A stretch of DNA of 64,000 bases from JANMDN01 sp031376285. GTDB taxonomy: Bacteria; Actinomycetota; Thermoleophilia; Miltoncostaeales; Miltoncostaeaceae. This document shows positions 15,251 through 24,728 of the stretch, in pieces (within the stretch, counting starts at the first letter, position 1; the number at the start of each line of letters is the position of its first letter). The stretch covers positions 1-64,000 of the forward strand of contig JANMDN010000075.1 of assembly GCA_031376285.1 (NCBI GenBank). Reading direction: 5' to 3'. The notes beneath the pieces were generated by a model, which was not told the DNA's origin, ran no database searches, and saw only the letters and a list, made by a program, of their open reading frames with translations. The position numbers and the translations under genes were made by a program.

Positions 15251-17797
15251 ATGCCCACCACCACCCTGCCGCCGAACGCGACCCGTCGTGTTCGGCACGC
15301 AGCGCGACTTGCCCTCTGCGCCTTGGTGTGCGGGGCGGCCTTCGTGCTCCCCGGCCAACTTGATGGAGCCCCCGGTAGCCGCGTCGCGGGGACGGCCTTC
15401 GTCGATCTGGACGGCAGCGGGGACCACTCCCCCGGCGAGCCCGGGGCCTCGAACGTCCTCGTGACAATCGAAGACCCCGCGGGTCTGGTGGTCACCGCGT
15501 CGACCGGCGCCAAGGGCGACTACGCGGTCGACCTCGCCTCCCAGGGGCCGTACCGCGTTCGCTTCTCCGGATGGTCCGAGGCGCTGATGCCGGCACCGCG
15601 CGGCAAGCTCGACTCGTCCCCGGTGCAGTTCCTGAGCGAAGCCGGCGGCCAGGCCGACCTCGCCCTGGTCGCCATCGACGGCTGCGCCGTCGTAGAAGCG
15701 CGCGCGGGCTGCCTCGCCCAGATCGGCGACCGGGTCTTTCTCGACCTCGACGGCGACGGCATCCAGGACGCGGGTGAGCAGGGCCTACCGGGCGTTAAGG
15801 TCACGGTCAGGTCGCCCCTTGGGACACTCGAGACCAGCACCGACGCAGTCGGAGTGTGGTTTGCCGATGTCAATCCGAAGGAGCCCTTTACCGTCGAAGT
15901 TGCCCTCGACCAGCCCATTCTCGGTGCCCTGCGGCCAACGACGCTTCACGCAGGCGCCGACGACATCGACTCAGACGGCGCGCTCGACCCCGATGGGAAG
16001 CGGGTCGTCGTCGCGATCGCCGGCCTCGCGGCAGGCCAGGCCGCGCTCTCCTCGGCCGATATCGGGTTCGCCGTCGACGCACGCCTGAGCATCCTGACTC
16101 AGGTACTTGACCCCTCGCCGGCAGCCACATGGCTCGACGGCGACGCCGTCGTCGGATCCGCGGGGACAAACGACGGAATCCTTCCGATGTTCGCTCCGAA
16201 CGAGTCCGGGGAGTTTCGCGTCACCCTAACCAACTCGGGCCGCGCCGATCTCGTCGGCATCGACCTGAGCGACACCGCTTGCACACCAAAGATCGCGAGA
16301 ACCATCGACCTCAAAGCATCAGAGGTCGTCGTGATCGGTTGCACCGCCCCGACCCTCACGGCGCCCGGTACGGAACGCTTCACCGCCTCCGGCGGGCGTC
16401 CGGTGGCGATTCCCGTGATCAACGAGGCGCCCCAACGCCTCGGATTGGTGCTTCCCGCCATCTTCGAGGAGGCCGGCTTCACGATGGCCGCGCCATCGTT
16501 CGAGATCGTCGAGGAGGTCCAGAACCCAGCAAACGCCCTTGAGTGGCTCGACGCCGATCCCGTGGCCGGTCCACTTGGAGCGACCGGCGCGCAACCGCCT
16601 GACTTCTTCTCAGGCGAGACGGCCCACCTCCGTGTTCGCGTTCGCAACTCGGGCAACGTGACCCTCGATGACATCCTCGTCGCCGATCCGACCTGCGGAC
16701 TCTCGGCGACCCTCGCACCGCTCGCCCCGGGGGCGACACGAACGCTGACCTGCGACCGACCAAACCTCGCATCGAGCTCGACCTCGACCGCGACCGCCTC
16801 AGGCGCGACGGCCAAGGTCCACACGAGCACCATGGTCGGCCCGCTTCCCCCGCGCACGGAGAGCGCCGCGGTCCGCGTCGTTCGTTCGGCGATCGCCATC
16901 TTGAAAGAGGCGCAGGATCCTGCGACGGGTGCCTGGCTCGATGCCGATTCCCAGGCGGGCTCCCCGGGTAGGAACGATGGCCGAATGCCGGTCCTGCCCT
17001 ACCTGTCGACGGCCAAGTATCGGATCACGGTGACAAACACCGGAACGGCCGAACTCGTCAGCGTCAGCGTGAGCGACCCCATGTGCTCCCTTGCGACCAT
17101 CGTTTCGACCCTCGGCGTCGGTGAGGCCCGACAGCTGACGTGTGAGGTCCCGCGGATGATCGGCGAGCGACTAAACACCGCGACCGCCAGCGGGACGGGA
17201 CGCATCCCTGGAGGCGAGGGGCGGACGGCCGCAAACCCCACCCCAATTGCCTCGGAAGAGGCGTTCGTTCGGGTCGCCCCGGCGCCCTCTGCCCCGGGCA
17301 CCTCGTCCGGCGCCGTCGGTGCCGTCGTCACGCCACAGGTCGTCGGGAATCCGGTCTCGTCCGGGCCAGTCGCTGTTGTCACCGGTGGCCCCGCCCGGGT
17401 GAAGGCCGCGAAGTCGGGCCCGGGGAAGGCCGTTGGCGGTCGGACGGCCGTCTACGAGATCACGGTATCCGTCATGAACTCGAGCGCCGTCCCCGCCCGC
17501 GGGGTTCAGGTCCGGGAGATCCTCCCTCACGGTATGGCGGTGGTGGCCAAGCAGGAACTCGGCCGGGGGCCGTGGCGTCACCAGCGGCAGATATCGGTCT
17601 GGACCCTTGGCGACGTCGCCGCCGGTGAGACGCGCGTGGTCCGAGTCCTCGTCAGGATCGACCCGAGCCTGGTCGGTGCCGTCGTCACCAATCGAGCCGA
17701 GATCACCGCGCAGAACGCCACGCGCATCGTGGTCGGTAGCAAGCCGACGCGGATCATTGCGGCCCGCCGTGGCGTCAAGGCACGGGTCACCGGTTAG
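15251..17797 (+). CDS. large secreted repeat protein: SdrD B-like, tandem DUF7507/DUF11-like repeats
   Basis: An 848-residue exported protein. A signal peptide covers about residues 12-40. Two SdrD B-type domains follow, each with a calcium-loop-like start: AFVDLDGSGDHSPGEPG and VFLDLDGDGIQDAGEQGLPG. Then come three tandem repeats of about 130 residues at bases 16087-16494, 16495-16884 and 16885-17250. Each opens with 'xxEAQDPAxxxxWLDADxxxG', contains a 'VTNTGxxxLxxVxVxDPxC' core, and ends near a second Cys (for example LTCEVPR). A DUF11-type domain closes the protein (VREILPHGMAVVAKQELG). There is no LPxTG or membrane anchor. Likely a cell-surface or matrix protein. Start ATG 15251 has AAAGGA 10 nt upstream; ATG 15230 is possible. 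Confidence 0.82.
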   Translation: MPTTTLPPNATRRVRHAARLALCALVCGAAFVLPGQLDGAPGSRVAGTAFVDLDGSGDHSPGEPGASNVLVTIEDPAGLVVTASTGAKGDYAVDLASQGPYRVRFSGWSEALMPAPRGKLDSSPVQFLSEAGGQADLALVAIDGCAVVEARAGCLAQIGDRVFLDLDGDGIQDAGEQGLPGVKVTVRSPLGTLETSTDAVGVWFADVNPKEPFTVEVALDQPILGALRPTTLHAGADDIDSDGALDPDGKRVVVAIAGLAAGQAALSSADIGFAVDARLSILTQVLDPSPAATWLDGDAVVGSAGTNDGILPMFAPNESGEFRVTLTNSGRADLVGIDLSDTACTPKIARTIDLKASEVVVIGCTAPTLTAPGTERFTASGGRPVAIPVINEAPQRLGLVLPAIFEEAGFTMAAPSFEIVEEVQNPANALEWLDADPVAGPLGATGAQPPDFFSGETAHLRVRVRNSGNVTLDDILVADPTCGLSATLAPLAPGATRTLTCDRPNLASSSTSTATASGATAKVHTSTMVGPLPPRTESAAVRVVRSAIAILKEAQDPATGAWLDADSQAGSPGRNDGRMPVLPYLSTAKYRITVTNTGTAELVSVSVSDPMCSLATIVSTLGVGEARQLTCEVPRMIGERLNTATASGTGRIPGGEGRTAANPTPIASEEAFVRVAPAPSAPGTSSGAVGAVVTPQVVGNPVSSGPVAVVTGGPARVKAAKSGPGKAVGGRTAVYEITVSVMNSSAVPARGVQVREILPHGMAVVAKQELGRGPWRHQRQISVWTLGDVAAGETRVVRVLVRIDPSLVGAVVTNRAEITAQNATRIVVGSKPTRIIAARRGVKARVTG

Positions 17798-18017
17798 TCG
17801 AAGCGTCCTCGCTTGGTCCGTCGGCCTCACGGCCGGCGGACCGGACCTCGCCGGTAATGAGGCGCGCTCCGCGGTTTCTCGTCAGGAAGCTCGACGTCCG
17901 GCGGATCAGGAGGAGTCCCCGACCCCGCAGAGCCCGAACCGTGGCACGACCGGCGAAGCCGCCGCCGATCACCACGACGCGGCGCGACGTAGGCTTCCCG
18001 TTCAGTGACGCTGTCAT
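17787..18017 (-). pseudogene. N-terminal remnant of an FAD-dependent NADH dehydrogenase-like gene
   Basis: The minus-strand frame from ATG 18017 reads MTASLNGKPTSRRVVVIGGG then FAGRATVRALRG, the N-terminal Rossmann dinucleotide fold (GxGxxG) of type II NADH dehydrogenases, followed by LLLIRRTSSFL where the family has 'VTLIDRxNxFLF'. It stops after 76 residues, whereas the family has over 400, and the remainder is not found nearby. The fragment overlaps the first bases of the divergent hydrolase gene and the end of the surface-protein gene. Probably a deletion relic. Confidence 0.6.
17990..17995 (+). promoter_or_regulatory. -10-like box (TAGGCT) of the dehalogenase-like gene
   Basis: TAGGCT, 9 nt, GTG at 18005. 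The spacing is slightly long for a leaderless start. Confidence 0.3.
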
Positions 18018-18895
18018 CGCTCTTCCCAGGCTTCGAAGCGCGCCGAATCGACACGGGGTCGGTCGCGATCGATTGCCTCGTCGGCGGAACTGGCCCGCCG
18101 CTTCTGCTCTTGCACGGCTATCCACAGACTCGGGCGATGTGGCACGCGGTGGCGCCCCGCCTTGCCACGACGTTCACGGTTGTCGCGAGCGATCTCCGCG
18201 GATACGGCGCGAGCGACAAACCCCCAGCCGACGCGACGCACGCGGCGTACTCCAAACGCGAGATGGCCGCAGATCAGGTGTCGCTCATGAGGGCCATCGG
18301 GTTCGGCGCATTCGATGTCGCGGGCCACGATCGCGGTGCCCGGGTGGCGCACCGGATGGCCCTCGACCACCCGGACGTCGTCGCACGCCTCGCGCTTCTC
18401 GACATCGTTGCGACCCGAACGGTCTTTGCGACCGTCGACAGCGAGCTGGCGCGCTCCTACTACCACTGGTTCTTTCTCATACAGCCTCCCGGCTTTCCGG
18501 AGCGTCTCATCGGCGCTGATCCGGACTTTTACCTCGAACACACGCTGCGCTCCTGGGCCGCTCCGGGCATGGTGTTTCACCCCGAAGCGCTCACACGCTA
18601 CCGATTGGCCTTCCGTGACCCGGCGACGATCGCCGCCTCCTGTGAGGACTATCGCGCCGCGGCGAGCATCGACCTCGAACATGACCGCGCCGACTCCGGA
18701 CCGCTCACCCAACCACTGCTCGTGATGTGGGGCACACGCGGTGCGATGGCGCGTTGCTACGACGTTCCGGCAACCTGGCGGGGGCTCGCGACCGACGTCA
18801 CCGCGTGCCCGATCGATTGCGGACACTTCCTCGCCGAGGAGGCTCCCGAGGAGACCGCCACCGCGCTCGAGCACTTCTTCGCAGGGACCGTTTAG
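18005..18895 (+). CDS. alpha/beta hydrolase, haloacetate (fluoroacetate) dehalogenase-like
   Basis: A 296-residue alpha/beta hydrolase. The nucleophile is Asp109 in GHDRGAR, with Arg110 and Arg113 in the places that bind the carboxylate in fluoroacetate dehalogenases. His154-Trp155 (YYHWFFL) and Tyr216 (CEDYRAAA) match the halide pocket of that family, Asp133 (LLDIVATR) the acid, and His274 (CGHFLAEEAPEE) the base. The oxyanion segment is LLLLHGYPQTRAMW. All key residues known for FAcD enzymes are therefore visible, suggesting it hydrolyses haloacetates (C-F or C-Cl). Epoxide hydrolases have a related layout but lack the HW/RxxR set. The TAG stop lies in the end of the adjoining inverted-repeat element. 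Confidence 0.87.
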   Translation: MTLSSLFPGFEARRIDTGSVAIDCLVGGTGPPLLLLHGYPQTRAMWHAVAPRLATTFTVVASDLRGYGASDKPPADATHAAYSKREMAADQVSLMRAIGFGAFDVAGHDRGARVAHRMALDHPDVVARLALLDIVATRTVFATVDSELARSYYHWFFLIQPPGFPERLIGADPDFYLEHTLRSWAAPGMVFHPEALTRYRLAFRDPATIAASCEDYRAAASIDLEHDRADSGPLTQPLLVMWGTRGAMARCYDVPATWRGLATDVTACPIDCGHFLAEEAPEETATALEHFFAGTV

Positions 18896-19057
18896 AGCCT
18901 GTCTCAGAATGAGGGGCGCGGTCGTCCGGCCGCGAAAACCGAGTAGGGCAAGGAAGCAGGGAGGGTTGAGTAGCTGGGCTATTGCCTTGACCGATGACGC
19001 CGCTACGCGTTGGTTTGCAGCGAGTCGGCGGGCGTGCCCCATTTTGAACAGGCTCTA
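18893..19057. mobile_element. 165-bp MITE-like element with terminal inverted repeats
   Basis: The left end reads TAGAGCCTGTCTCAGAATG and the reverse complement of the right end reads TAGAGCCTGTTCAAAATG: the first 10 bases are identical and the next dozen match with one gap and few changes. GAGCCTGT-type ends are common among DDE insertion sequences. No transposase is encoded; a short open frame across it has no recognisable domain. The first three bases of both ends (TAG) form the stop codons of the two converging genes, the dehalogenase (18893-18895) and glgX (19055-19057). No longer target duplication than TA/TAA can be seen. Confidence 0.65.
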
Positions 19058-21169
19058 AGCGCGTACTCGTCGGAGCACGGTCATCGACCGCCCTTCGGCT
19101 GGCACCTCGGTTCGAGCGGAGTGCGAGCGAGAACCGGCCTCGAGCAGGGGCTCGGCGGTGGAGAGTTCGATTCCCCATCGCAGCCCGAATCGGCGAGCGG
19201 GAAGCCGGAAGAGCAGGCGCTCCGGGGAGCCGTTGATGAGGATGATGAACGAATCGTCCCGAATGCGTTCACCGGCCGGCGTTCGTTCGGTGATCCCGTC
19301 ACCATTCAAGAACATCCCGAGGGTCGGATGCTCGGGCCGTCGCCAGTCGCGGGCCGTGAGTTGCCGGCCATCGGTGCGGAACCACCAGACGTCTGGAAGG
19401 CCCGAGTCGAGCACCTGGCGCCCCTCGAGGAAGCGGCTCCGGCGCAGCACTGGGTGCGCCTGACGAAGCGCGATCGCCCGGCGGGTGAACTCGAGAAACG
19501 CCTCGTCGATGGTCGACCAATCGATCCAGTTGACGTCCCCATCCAAGCAGTAGGCGTTGTTATTGCCATCCTGGGTTCGGCCGAGTTCGTCACCGGCGAG
19601 GAGCATCGGGACGCCCTGGGACATCAGGACCGTCGCCAGGAGGTTCCGCCGTTGGCGGGCCCGGAGTGAGTTGATCGCAACGTCGTCTGTGGGGCCTTCG
19701 GCGCCACAGTTCCAACTTCGGTTGTCGTTTGTCCCGTCGCGATTGTCCTCGCCGTTTGCCTCGTTGTGTTTGTGGTCGTAGCTCACGAGGTCGGCCAGGG
19801 TGAAGCCGTCGTGACAGGTCACGAGGTTGATCGACGCGAACGGGCGTCGCCCGTCGGACTGGTACAGGTCGCTCGATCCGCCGACGCGGGTTGCCAAGTC
19901 CGCGACGCCATCGGTCGCCCCGCGCCAAAAGTCCCGGACGGTGTCGCGGTAGATGCCGTTCCACTCGGTCCAGAGGACGGGGAAGTTCCCGACCTGGTAC
20001 CCCCCTTCCCCGACGTCCCAGGGCTCCGCGATGAGCTTGACCTGGGAAAGAACCGGGTCTTGGTGGATGACATCAAAGAAGGCCGAAAGGCGATCGACGT
20101 CATAGAACTCGCGCGCAAGCGCTGACGCGAGATCAAATCGAAAGCCGTCCACGTGCATCTCGATCACCCAGTACCGGAGCGAGTCCATGATGAGCCGCAG
20201 CACGCTCGGGTGGACCGGGTTCAGGCTGTTGCCGGTGCCCGTGAAGTCGAGATACCTGGACGCGTCATGTGGGTCGAGCCGGTAGTAGCTGGCGTTGTCG
20301 ACGCCGCGAAAGGCGAGCGCGGGCCCGTCAGGACCACCTTCGGCCGTGTGGTTGTAGACGACGTCGAGGATCACCTCGATCCCCTCCCGGTGAAGGGCTT
20401 TGACCATCCCCTTGAACTCGCGAACCTGCTCGCCGTCAGATCCAGTGGCCGCGTAGCCCGCGTGTGGGGCGAGAAAGCCGATGGAGCTGTAGCCCCAGTA
20501 GTTGGAGAGATCCCGAACCGCCAGATGGCGCTCGTCGGCGATGTGGTGCACGGGCAGCAGCTCGAGCGCCGTGACACCGAGGGAGCGCAGGTAGCCGGTC
20601 GCCGCCGGTGAGGCCAGGCCAGCGTAGGTGCCGCGCAGATCCCCGCGTACGTCCGGATGCAGGCGGGTCATCCCCTTCACATGGGCTTCGTAGATCACGG
20701 TCTCGCTCCACGGCGTGGCCGGCGGCTGGTCGTCCTCCCAGTCAAAGTGCGGGTCGATGACGACCGATCGCGGCACCGCGCCGGCCGTGTCCTGCGGACA
20801 TGGGGACGACCAGTCCGGCCCGGGAAGAGCGACTGAGAGGTTGGGTCCACGATGATCAACGAGGCCGTCGATGGCCTTGGCATACGGATCGATCAGGAGC
20901 TTGGCCGGGTTGAAGAGATGGCCCTGCGCCGGTGCCCACGGACCGCTGACGCGGTACCCATACCGCTGCCCCGGACCGACCCCGTCGATGTAGCCGTGCC
21001 AGTGAAACGCGGTGCACTCGACAAGCGGAACCCGCTCCTCGTCGCCGTCGGCGGAGAACAGGCAGAGCTCAACCGACTGGGCGTTCTCCGAAAAGAGCGA
21101 GAAGTTCGTCCCGCGCCCGTTCCAGGTGGCCCCGAGCGGAAATGGTGAGCCCGGTGAGACCAGCCTCAC
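19055..21169 (-). CDS. glgX: glycogen debranching enzyme GlgX
   Basis: A 704-residue GH13 enzyme that hydrolyses alpha-1,6 branches of glycogen limit dextrins. N-terminal CBM48-like part (PFPLGATWNGRGTNFSLFSE), then the catalytic barrel: EVILDVVYNHTAEG, nucleophile Asp in MHVDGFRFDLAS, acid Glu in KLIAEPWDVGEGGY, and the third Asp in TCHDGFTLADLVSYD. Length and motifs match GlgX/TreX. It is the last gene of glgE-treS-mak-glgB-glgX and its ATG overlaps the glgB stop by 4 nt. Its TAG stop is supplied by the inverted-repeat element next to it. Confidence 0.95.
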   Translation of the reverse strand: MRLVSPGSPFPLGATWNGRGTNFSLFSENAQSVELCLFSADGDEERVPLVECTAFHWHGYIDGVGPGQRYGYRVSGPWAPAQGHLFNPAKLLIDPYAKAIDGLVDHRGPNLSVALPGPDWSSPCPQDTAGAVPRSVVIDPHFDWEDDQPPATPWSETVIYEAHVKGMTRLHPDVRGDLRGTYAGLASPAATGYLRSLGVTALELLPVHHIADERHLAVRDLSNYWGYSSIGFLAPHAGYAATGSDGEQVREFKGMVKALHREGIEVILDVVYNHTAEGGPDGPALAFRGVDNASYYRLDPHDASRYLDFTGTGNSLNPVHPSVLRLIMDSLRYWVIEMHVDGFRFDLASALAREFYDVDRLSAFFDVIHQDPVLSQVKLIAEPWDVGEGGYQVGNFPVLWTEWNGIYRDTVRDFWRGATDGVADLATRVGGSSDLYQSDGRRPFASINLVTCHDGFTLADLVSYDHKHNEANGEDNRDGTNDNRSWNCGAEGPTDDVAINSLRARQRRNLLATVLMSQGVPMLLAGDELGRTQDGNNNAYCLDGDVNWIDWSTIDEAFLEFTRRAIALRQAHPVLRRSRFLEGRQVLDSGLPDVWWFRTDGRQLTARDWRRPEHPTLGMFLNGDGITERTPAGERIRDDSFIILINGSPERLLFRLPARRFGLRWGIELSTAEPLLEAGSRSHSARTEVPAEGRSMTVLRRVRA

Positions 21170-23337
21170 GATGTCTCAGGGGCGAGCCAGAGCACGCCGA
21201 GGGGCGGCAGCGTGACGCTCGCCGACCACTCTCGTCCTCGCCACGGTGTGGCCTGCGCCTCCACTCGCCCGAGGTTGCCGACCCCCGACCCGCCGTAGCT
21301 CGTGCTGTCGGTGTTCAGAATCTCGCGCCAGGCGCCGCCGGTCGGGAGCGCGACCCGGAAGCCGTCCCTCGGCACGGGAGAGAGGTTGGCAACGCACACG
21401 ACGACATCGTCGTCGGCGAAGCGCGCGTAGGCGAGAACGTTGGCGGCCGCCTCGTCGCCGTCGAGCCAGGCGAAGCCACTCGGCTCCGAGTCTCGCTCGT
21501 AGAGCGGCGGGTGGGCGCGGTACACGCGATTGAGGTCACGCACCAGGTTCGACATGCCCGCGTGGTTCCGATCTGCGCTCAGGTGCCAAGGGAGCTGACC
21601 CTCGTGCGACCACTCGTCGAGCTGGGCGAGTTCCGAGCCCATGAAGATGAGCTTCTTACCGGGATGCGCCCACATGTGTCCGTACAAGGCACGCAGATTC
21701 GCGAACCGCTGCCACGGGTCGCCGGGCATCTTGGACAGGAGCGAACCCTTGCCGTGGACGACCTCGTCGTGGGAAAGCGGCAGGATGAAGTTCTCGCTGA
21801 AGGCGTACAGCAGCCCGAACGTGAGCTGGCTGTGGTGGTGGACTCTATGCACCGGATCGCGCTGGAAGTAGTCGAGTGTGTCGTGCATCCAGCCCATATT
21901 CCATTTCATGCCGAAACCAAGCCCACCGAGCTCGATCGGCCTTGAGACCCCCGGCCAAGCGGTCGACTCCTCGGCCGCCATGATGGCCCCCGGTCGCCGG
22001 CGGTGCGTCACGCGGTTCAGATCGCGCAGGAACTCGACGGCGTCATGGTCCTCCCGTCCGCCATCTGGCCCCGGTACCCACTCCCCAGCTTTCCGGGAGT
22101 AGTCCCGGTAGAGCATGGACGCGACCGCGTCGACGCGCAGGCCGTCGGCGTGGTACTGGCCGAGCCAGTACCACGCGCTCGCGGTCAGGAAGTTCCGGAC
22201 CTCCGTGCGGCCGTGATTGAAGACCTTGGTTCCCCAATCCGGATGCTCACCGCGCAGTGGATCGGCATGCTCGTAGAGCGCCGTGCCGTCGAAATGGTCG
22301 AGTGCCCATGCGTCCCGAGCGAAGTGAGCCGGCGCCCAATCGAGAATGACGCCGATGTCGGCCTGGTGCAGCCGGTCGATCAGGAGCCGGAGTTCGTCCG
22401 GCGTGCCAAGGGGCGCGTGCGGAGCGAAGTACCCGGTGGTCTGATACCCCCACGAGCCATCGAACGGGTGGGCCATCACCGGCATAAACTCGACGTGGGT
22501 GAACCCGAGATCGCTCAGGTACGCGGGAAGCACGTCGGCCAGCTCCCGGTATCCCAGCGACCGGCCATCATCGTGTCGGCGCCATGAGCTGAGGTGCATC
22601 TCGTAGATGCTCATCGCGTCCCGATGCGGGGTACGCGACTGACCAAGGTAGGCCTGGTCCCCCCAGCGGTGTGCCGGCCGCGGCGCGACGACTGAGGCGG
22701 TTCGGGGTGGGACCTCGACCTGATGTGCCCCGGGATCGGCCTTTTCTCGCCGTGCGCCGTCCGCACCCAGGACGGAGAACTTGTAGCAATCGCCCACAGA
22801 TGCCTCCGGGATGAAGACCTCCCAGATCCCCGACGCGCCGAGTGAGCGCATCGGATGGCGATAGTCATCCCACCCGTTGAAGTCGCCCACGACGGCGACG
22901 CTCCGTGCGCTCGGCGCCCACACCGAGAAGGCGATGCCGATCACGGCCTCAAGCTCCACCTCTCGTGCGCCCATCACAAGACCCAGGTCCTCGTGACGCC
23001 CTTCGGCGATGAGGTGCAAGTCGAGTTCTCCGAGGGTCGGAAGGAATCCGTACGGGTCGACGAACACACGCTGAATGCCGTCCCCGTCAACAGCCCGGTA
23101 GCGGGCAGCGATTGGCGCGCTCGACGCGCCGACATCCGCGGAGAAGATCCCGGACGCAATCTCGGCAAGCGCGACCGGCGGGTCCGAAAGCAATTCCACG
23201 CTATTTGCTCCGGGCCGCCAAAGGCGTAGCTCGACCGTGTCGCCTGTGACGCGACGACCAAGAATCGCGTGAGGGTCGTGCGTCTCGCCCGAGCGCAGGC
23301 CCGCGAGCCCTTCCGCGATCACCGAGATTTCGATCAC
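21166..23337 (-). CDS. glgB: 1,4-alpha-glucan branching enzyme
   Basis: A 723-residue GH13 branching enzyme. An N-terminal beta-sandwich (HAILGRRVTGDTVELRLWRP) is followed by a CBM48 (AFSVWAPSARSVAVVGDFNG). The barrel has nucleophile Asp in YHADGLRVDAVASM, acid Glu in IMAAEEST, and LPLSHDEVVHGKGSL. It makes alpha-1,6 branches in glycogen or in the alpha-glucan elongated by GlgE. GTG at 23337 is chosen because it overlaps the maltokinase stop (GTGA) and the N-terminal domain begins soon after. A longer frame would overlap maltokinase by about 60 nt. Confidence 0.95.
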   Translation of the reverse strand: MIEISVIAEGLAGLRSGETHDPHAILGRRVTGDTVELRLWRPGANSVELLSDPPVALAEIASGIFSADVGASSAPIAARYRAVDGDGIQRVFVDPYGFLPTLGELDLHLIAEGRHEDLGLVMGAREVELEAVIGIAFSVWAPSARSVAVVGDFNGWDDYRHPMRSLGASGIWEVFIPEASVGDCYKFSVLGADGARREKADPGAHQVEVPPRTASVVAPRPAHRWGDQAYLGQSRTPHRDAMSIYEMHLSSWRRHDDGRSLGYRELADVLPAYLSDLGFTHVEFMPVMAHPFDGSWGYQTTGYFAPHAPLGTPDELRLLIDRLHQADIGVILDWAPAHFARDAWALDHFDGTALYEHADPLRGEHPDWGTKVFNHGRTEVRNFLTASAWYWLGQYHADGLRVDAVASMLYRDYSRKAGEWVPGPDGGREDHDAVEFLRDLNRVTHRRRPGAIMAAEESTAWPGVSRPIELGGLGFGMKWNMGWMHDTLDYFQRDPVHRVHHHSQLTFGLLYAFSENFILPLSHDEVVHGKGSLLSKMPGDPWQRFANLRALYGHMWAHPGKKLIFMGSELAQLDEWSHEGQLPWHLSADRNHAGMSNLVRDLNRVYRAHPPLYERDSEPSGFAWLDGDEAAANVLAYARFADDDVVVCVANLSPVPRDGFRVALPTGGAWREILNTDSTSYGGSGVGNLGRVEAQATPWRGREWSASVTLPPLGVLWLAPETS

Positions 23338-24728
23338 CAGTCGCCCTCCGGCTCGGCCAGGGCGCGCAGGCCACCGAGGGGGATGGGGATCCACTCCGGC
23401 CGATGCGCCCGTTCGTATTCGATCTCGTAGAGAACCTTCTCGAGCTCCATGACAAAGAGCAGGTCACGCGTCGACTCGCGCTGCCGCGGCAAGAGCCTCG
23501 GCGCCTCGGGCGCGCCGGTGTAGGCATCGAGAAATGCGTGTCGCGCCTCGCGTCGCCAACGGGCGGCCGACTCGTCGGTCGCGCCCCCGACCACCGCAGC
23601 GTAGTCGAGGGAGCGCAGCATCCCCGCCACGTCGCGCAGCGGGGAGCGCCGCCGACGGCGTTCTGTGCTCTCGCGCATCGGCTCGCCCTCGAAGTCGACG
23701 ATCCACCAGCGCCCGGACGCCCGGAGCACCTGACCGAGGTGATAGTCGCCGTGGCCTCGGATCAAGCATCCGATGTCGGGCGTGCGCGCGGCCGCCCCAA
23801 GGCGGGCTCGAAGCTCCGCGATCACCGCCAAATGGTCGTCCATAAGGCCGCTCGCCGCGAGCTCCGAAAGTCGTTCGTCAAGGGACGCAGCGAGCAGGCC
23901 AAGCTGATCGGCGTGCGGCCACTCCGGGGTGAAACTCCCGTCGTCGGGTCCCGCTGCGAGCGCGCCGTGGAGGGCCGCCGTCAATGTGCCAAGGTCAGCG
24001 AGTTCGTCAACGAGGCCGCAGCCCGGCTCGGGGTTGGCCGCGTCGGCTGTGGCGAGCGTCCAACCGTCGACCGATTCGGGGATGTAGCGCTGGAGGAGCC
24101 CAAGCGTCGCTTCGCTCGTGTCATCGACGTGTTCCCACCACCCGAGGATCTCGGGCACGCCCTCGAAACCGATCCGAGTCAGGTACGTGAGCATCTCAAG
24201 CTCGGGGTTGGCCCCCGGGGTGATCCGCCGGTATGCCTTAAGGAGCACGCGCTCGTCGAAGACCGCTGCGCTGTTGGTGGAGTCCGCGCCAAGGGGACGG
24301 GCCGTCGAGGGAGCAGAGGGGAGGTCGGCCACGAGCGTGCGAAAGCGCACCGTCCCGGTGGTCGCCGCCGTGTCGAGATCCGCGGCCGTGAGCTGCCCGA
24401 GCGCCCGGAGTGAGGTCGGGTTGCGAAGGGCGTCGTGGAGCGGTCGCCCGTCGGCAAGACGGCAGACGCGCACGCCGTCGGGACCCGGCTCGTCAGTGAG
24501 GACCAGCTGGTACCGGTCGTGGAGACCGGTTGCGAACGTCACCTCGACAACCCCGAGGACCACAAGCGGGTCCGAAGCGTGCAGCGTCGCGGCCAGGACG
24601 GGCTCGACCGCGAGGACGCGCTCGCCGCGACCCGCGAACCAGCGCTGGCCCTCGATAAACACGCGGACGTCATCTCCGCCGAGGGCGCTCAGTGATCCGG
24701 CTGGCAGCGATGCGACGGGTGAGCTCAT
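23334..24728 (-). CDS. mak: maltokinase
   Basis: A 464-residue maltokinase that makes maltose 1-phosphate from maltose and ATP, the donor for GlgE. The N-terminal cap ([20 protein letters not shown]) is family-specific. The kinase part has [18 protein letters not shown], the catalytic Brenner-type motif [11 protein letters not shown], and the metal-binding IVDFEGEP. It ends with [13 protein letters not shown] 24728 overlaps the treS stop by 4 nt. It is a separate protein, not fused to TreS as in some bacteria. Confidence 0.93.
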   Translation of the reverse strand: MSSPVASLPAGSLSALGGDDVRVFIEGQRWFAGRGERVLAVEPVLAATLHASDPLVVLGVVEVTFATGLHDRYQLVLTDEPGPDGVRVCRLADGRPLHDALRNPTSLRALGQLTAADLDTAATTGTVRFRTLVADLPSAPSTARPLGADSTNSAAVFDERVLLKAYRRITPGANPELEMLTYLTRIGFEGVPEILGWWEHVDDTSEATLGLLQRYIPESVDGWTLATADAANPEPGCGLVDELADLGTLTAALHGALAAGPDDGSFTPEWPHADQLGLLAASLDERLSELAASGLMDDHLAVIAELRARLGAAARTPDIGCLIRGHGDYHLGQVLRASGRWWIVDFEGEPMRESTERRRRRSPLRDVAGMLRSLDYAAVVGGATDESAARWRREARHAFLDAYTGAPEAPRLLPRQRESTRDLLFVMELEKVLYEIEYERAHRPEWIPIPLGGLRALAEPEGDW

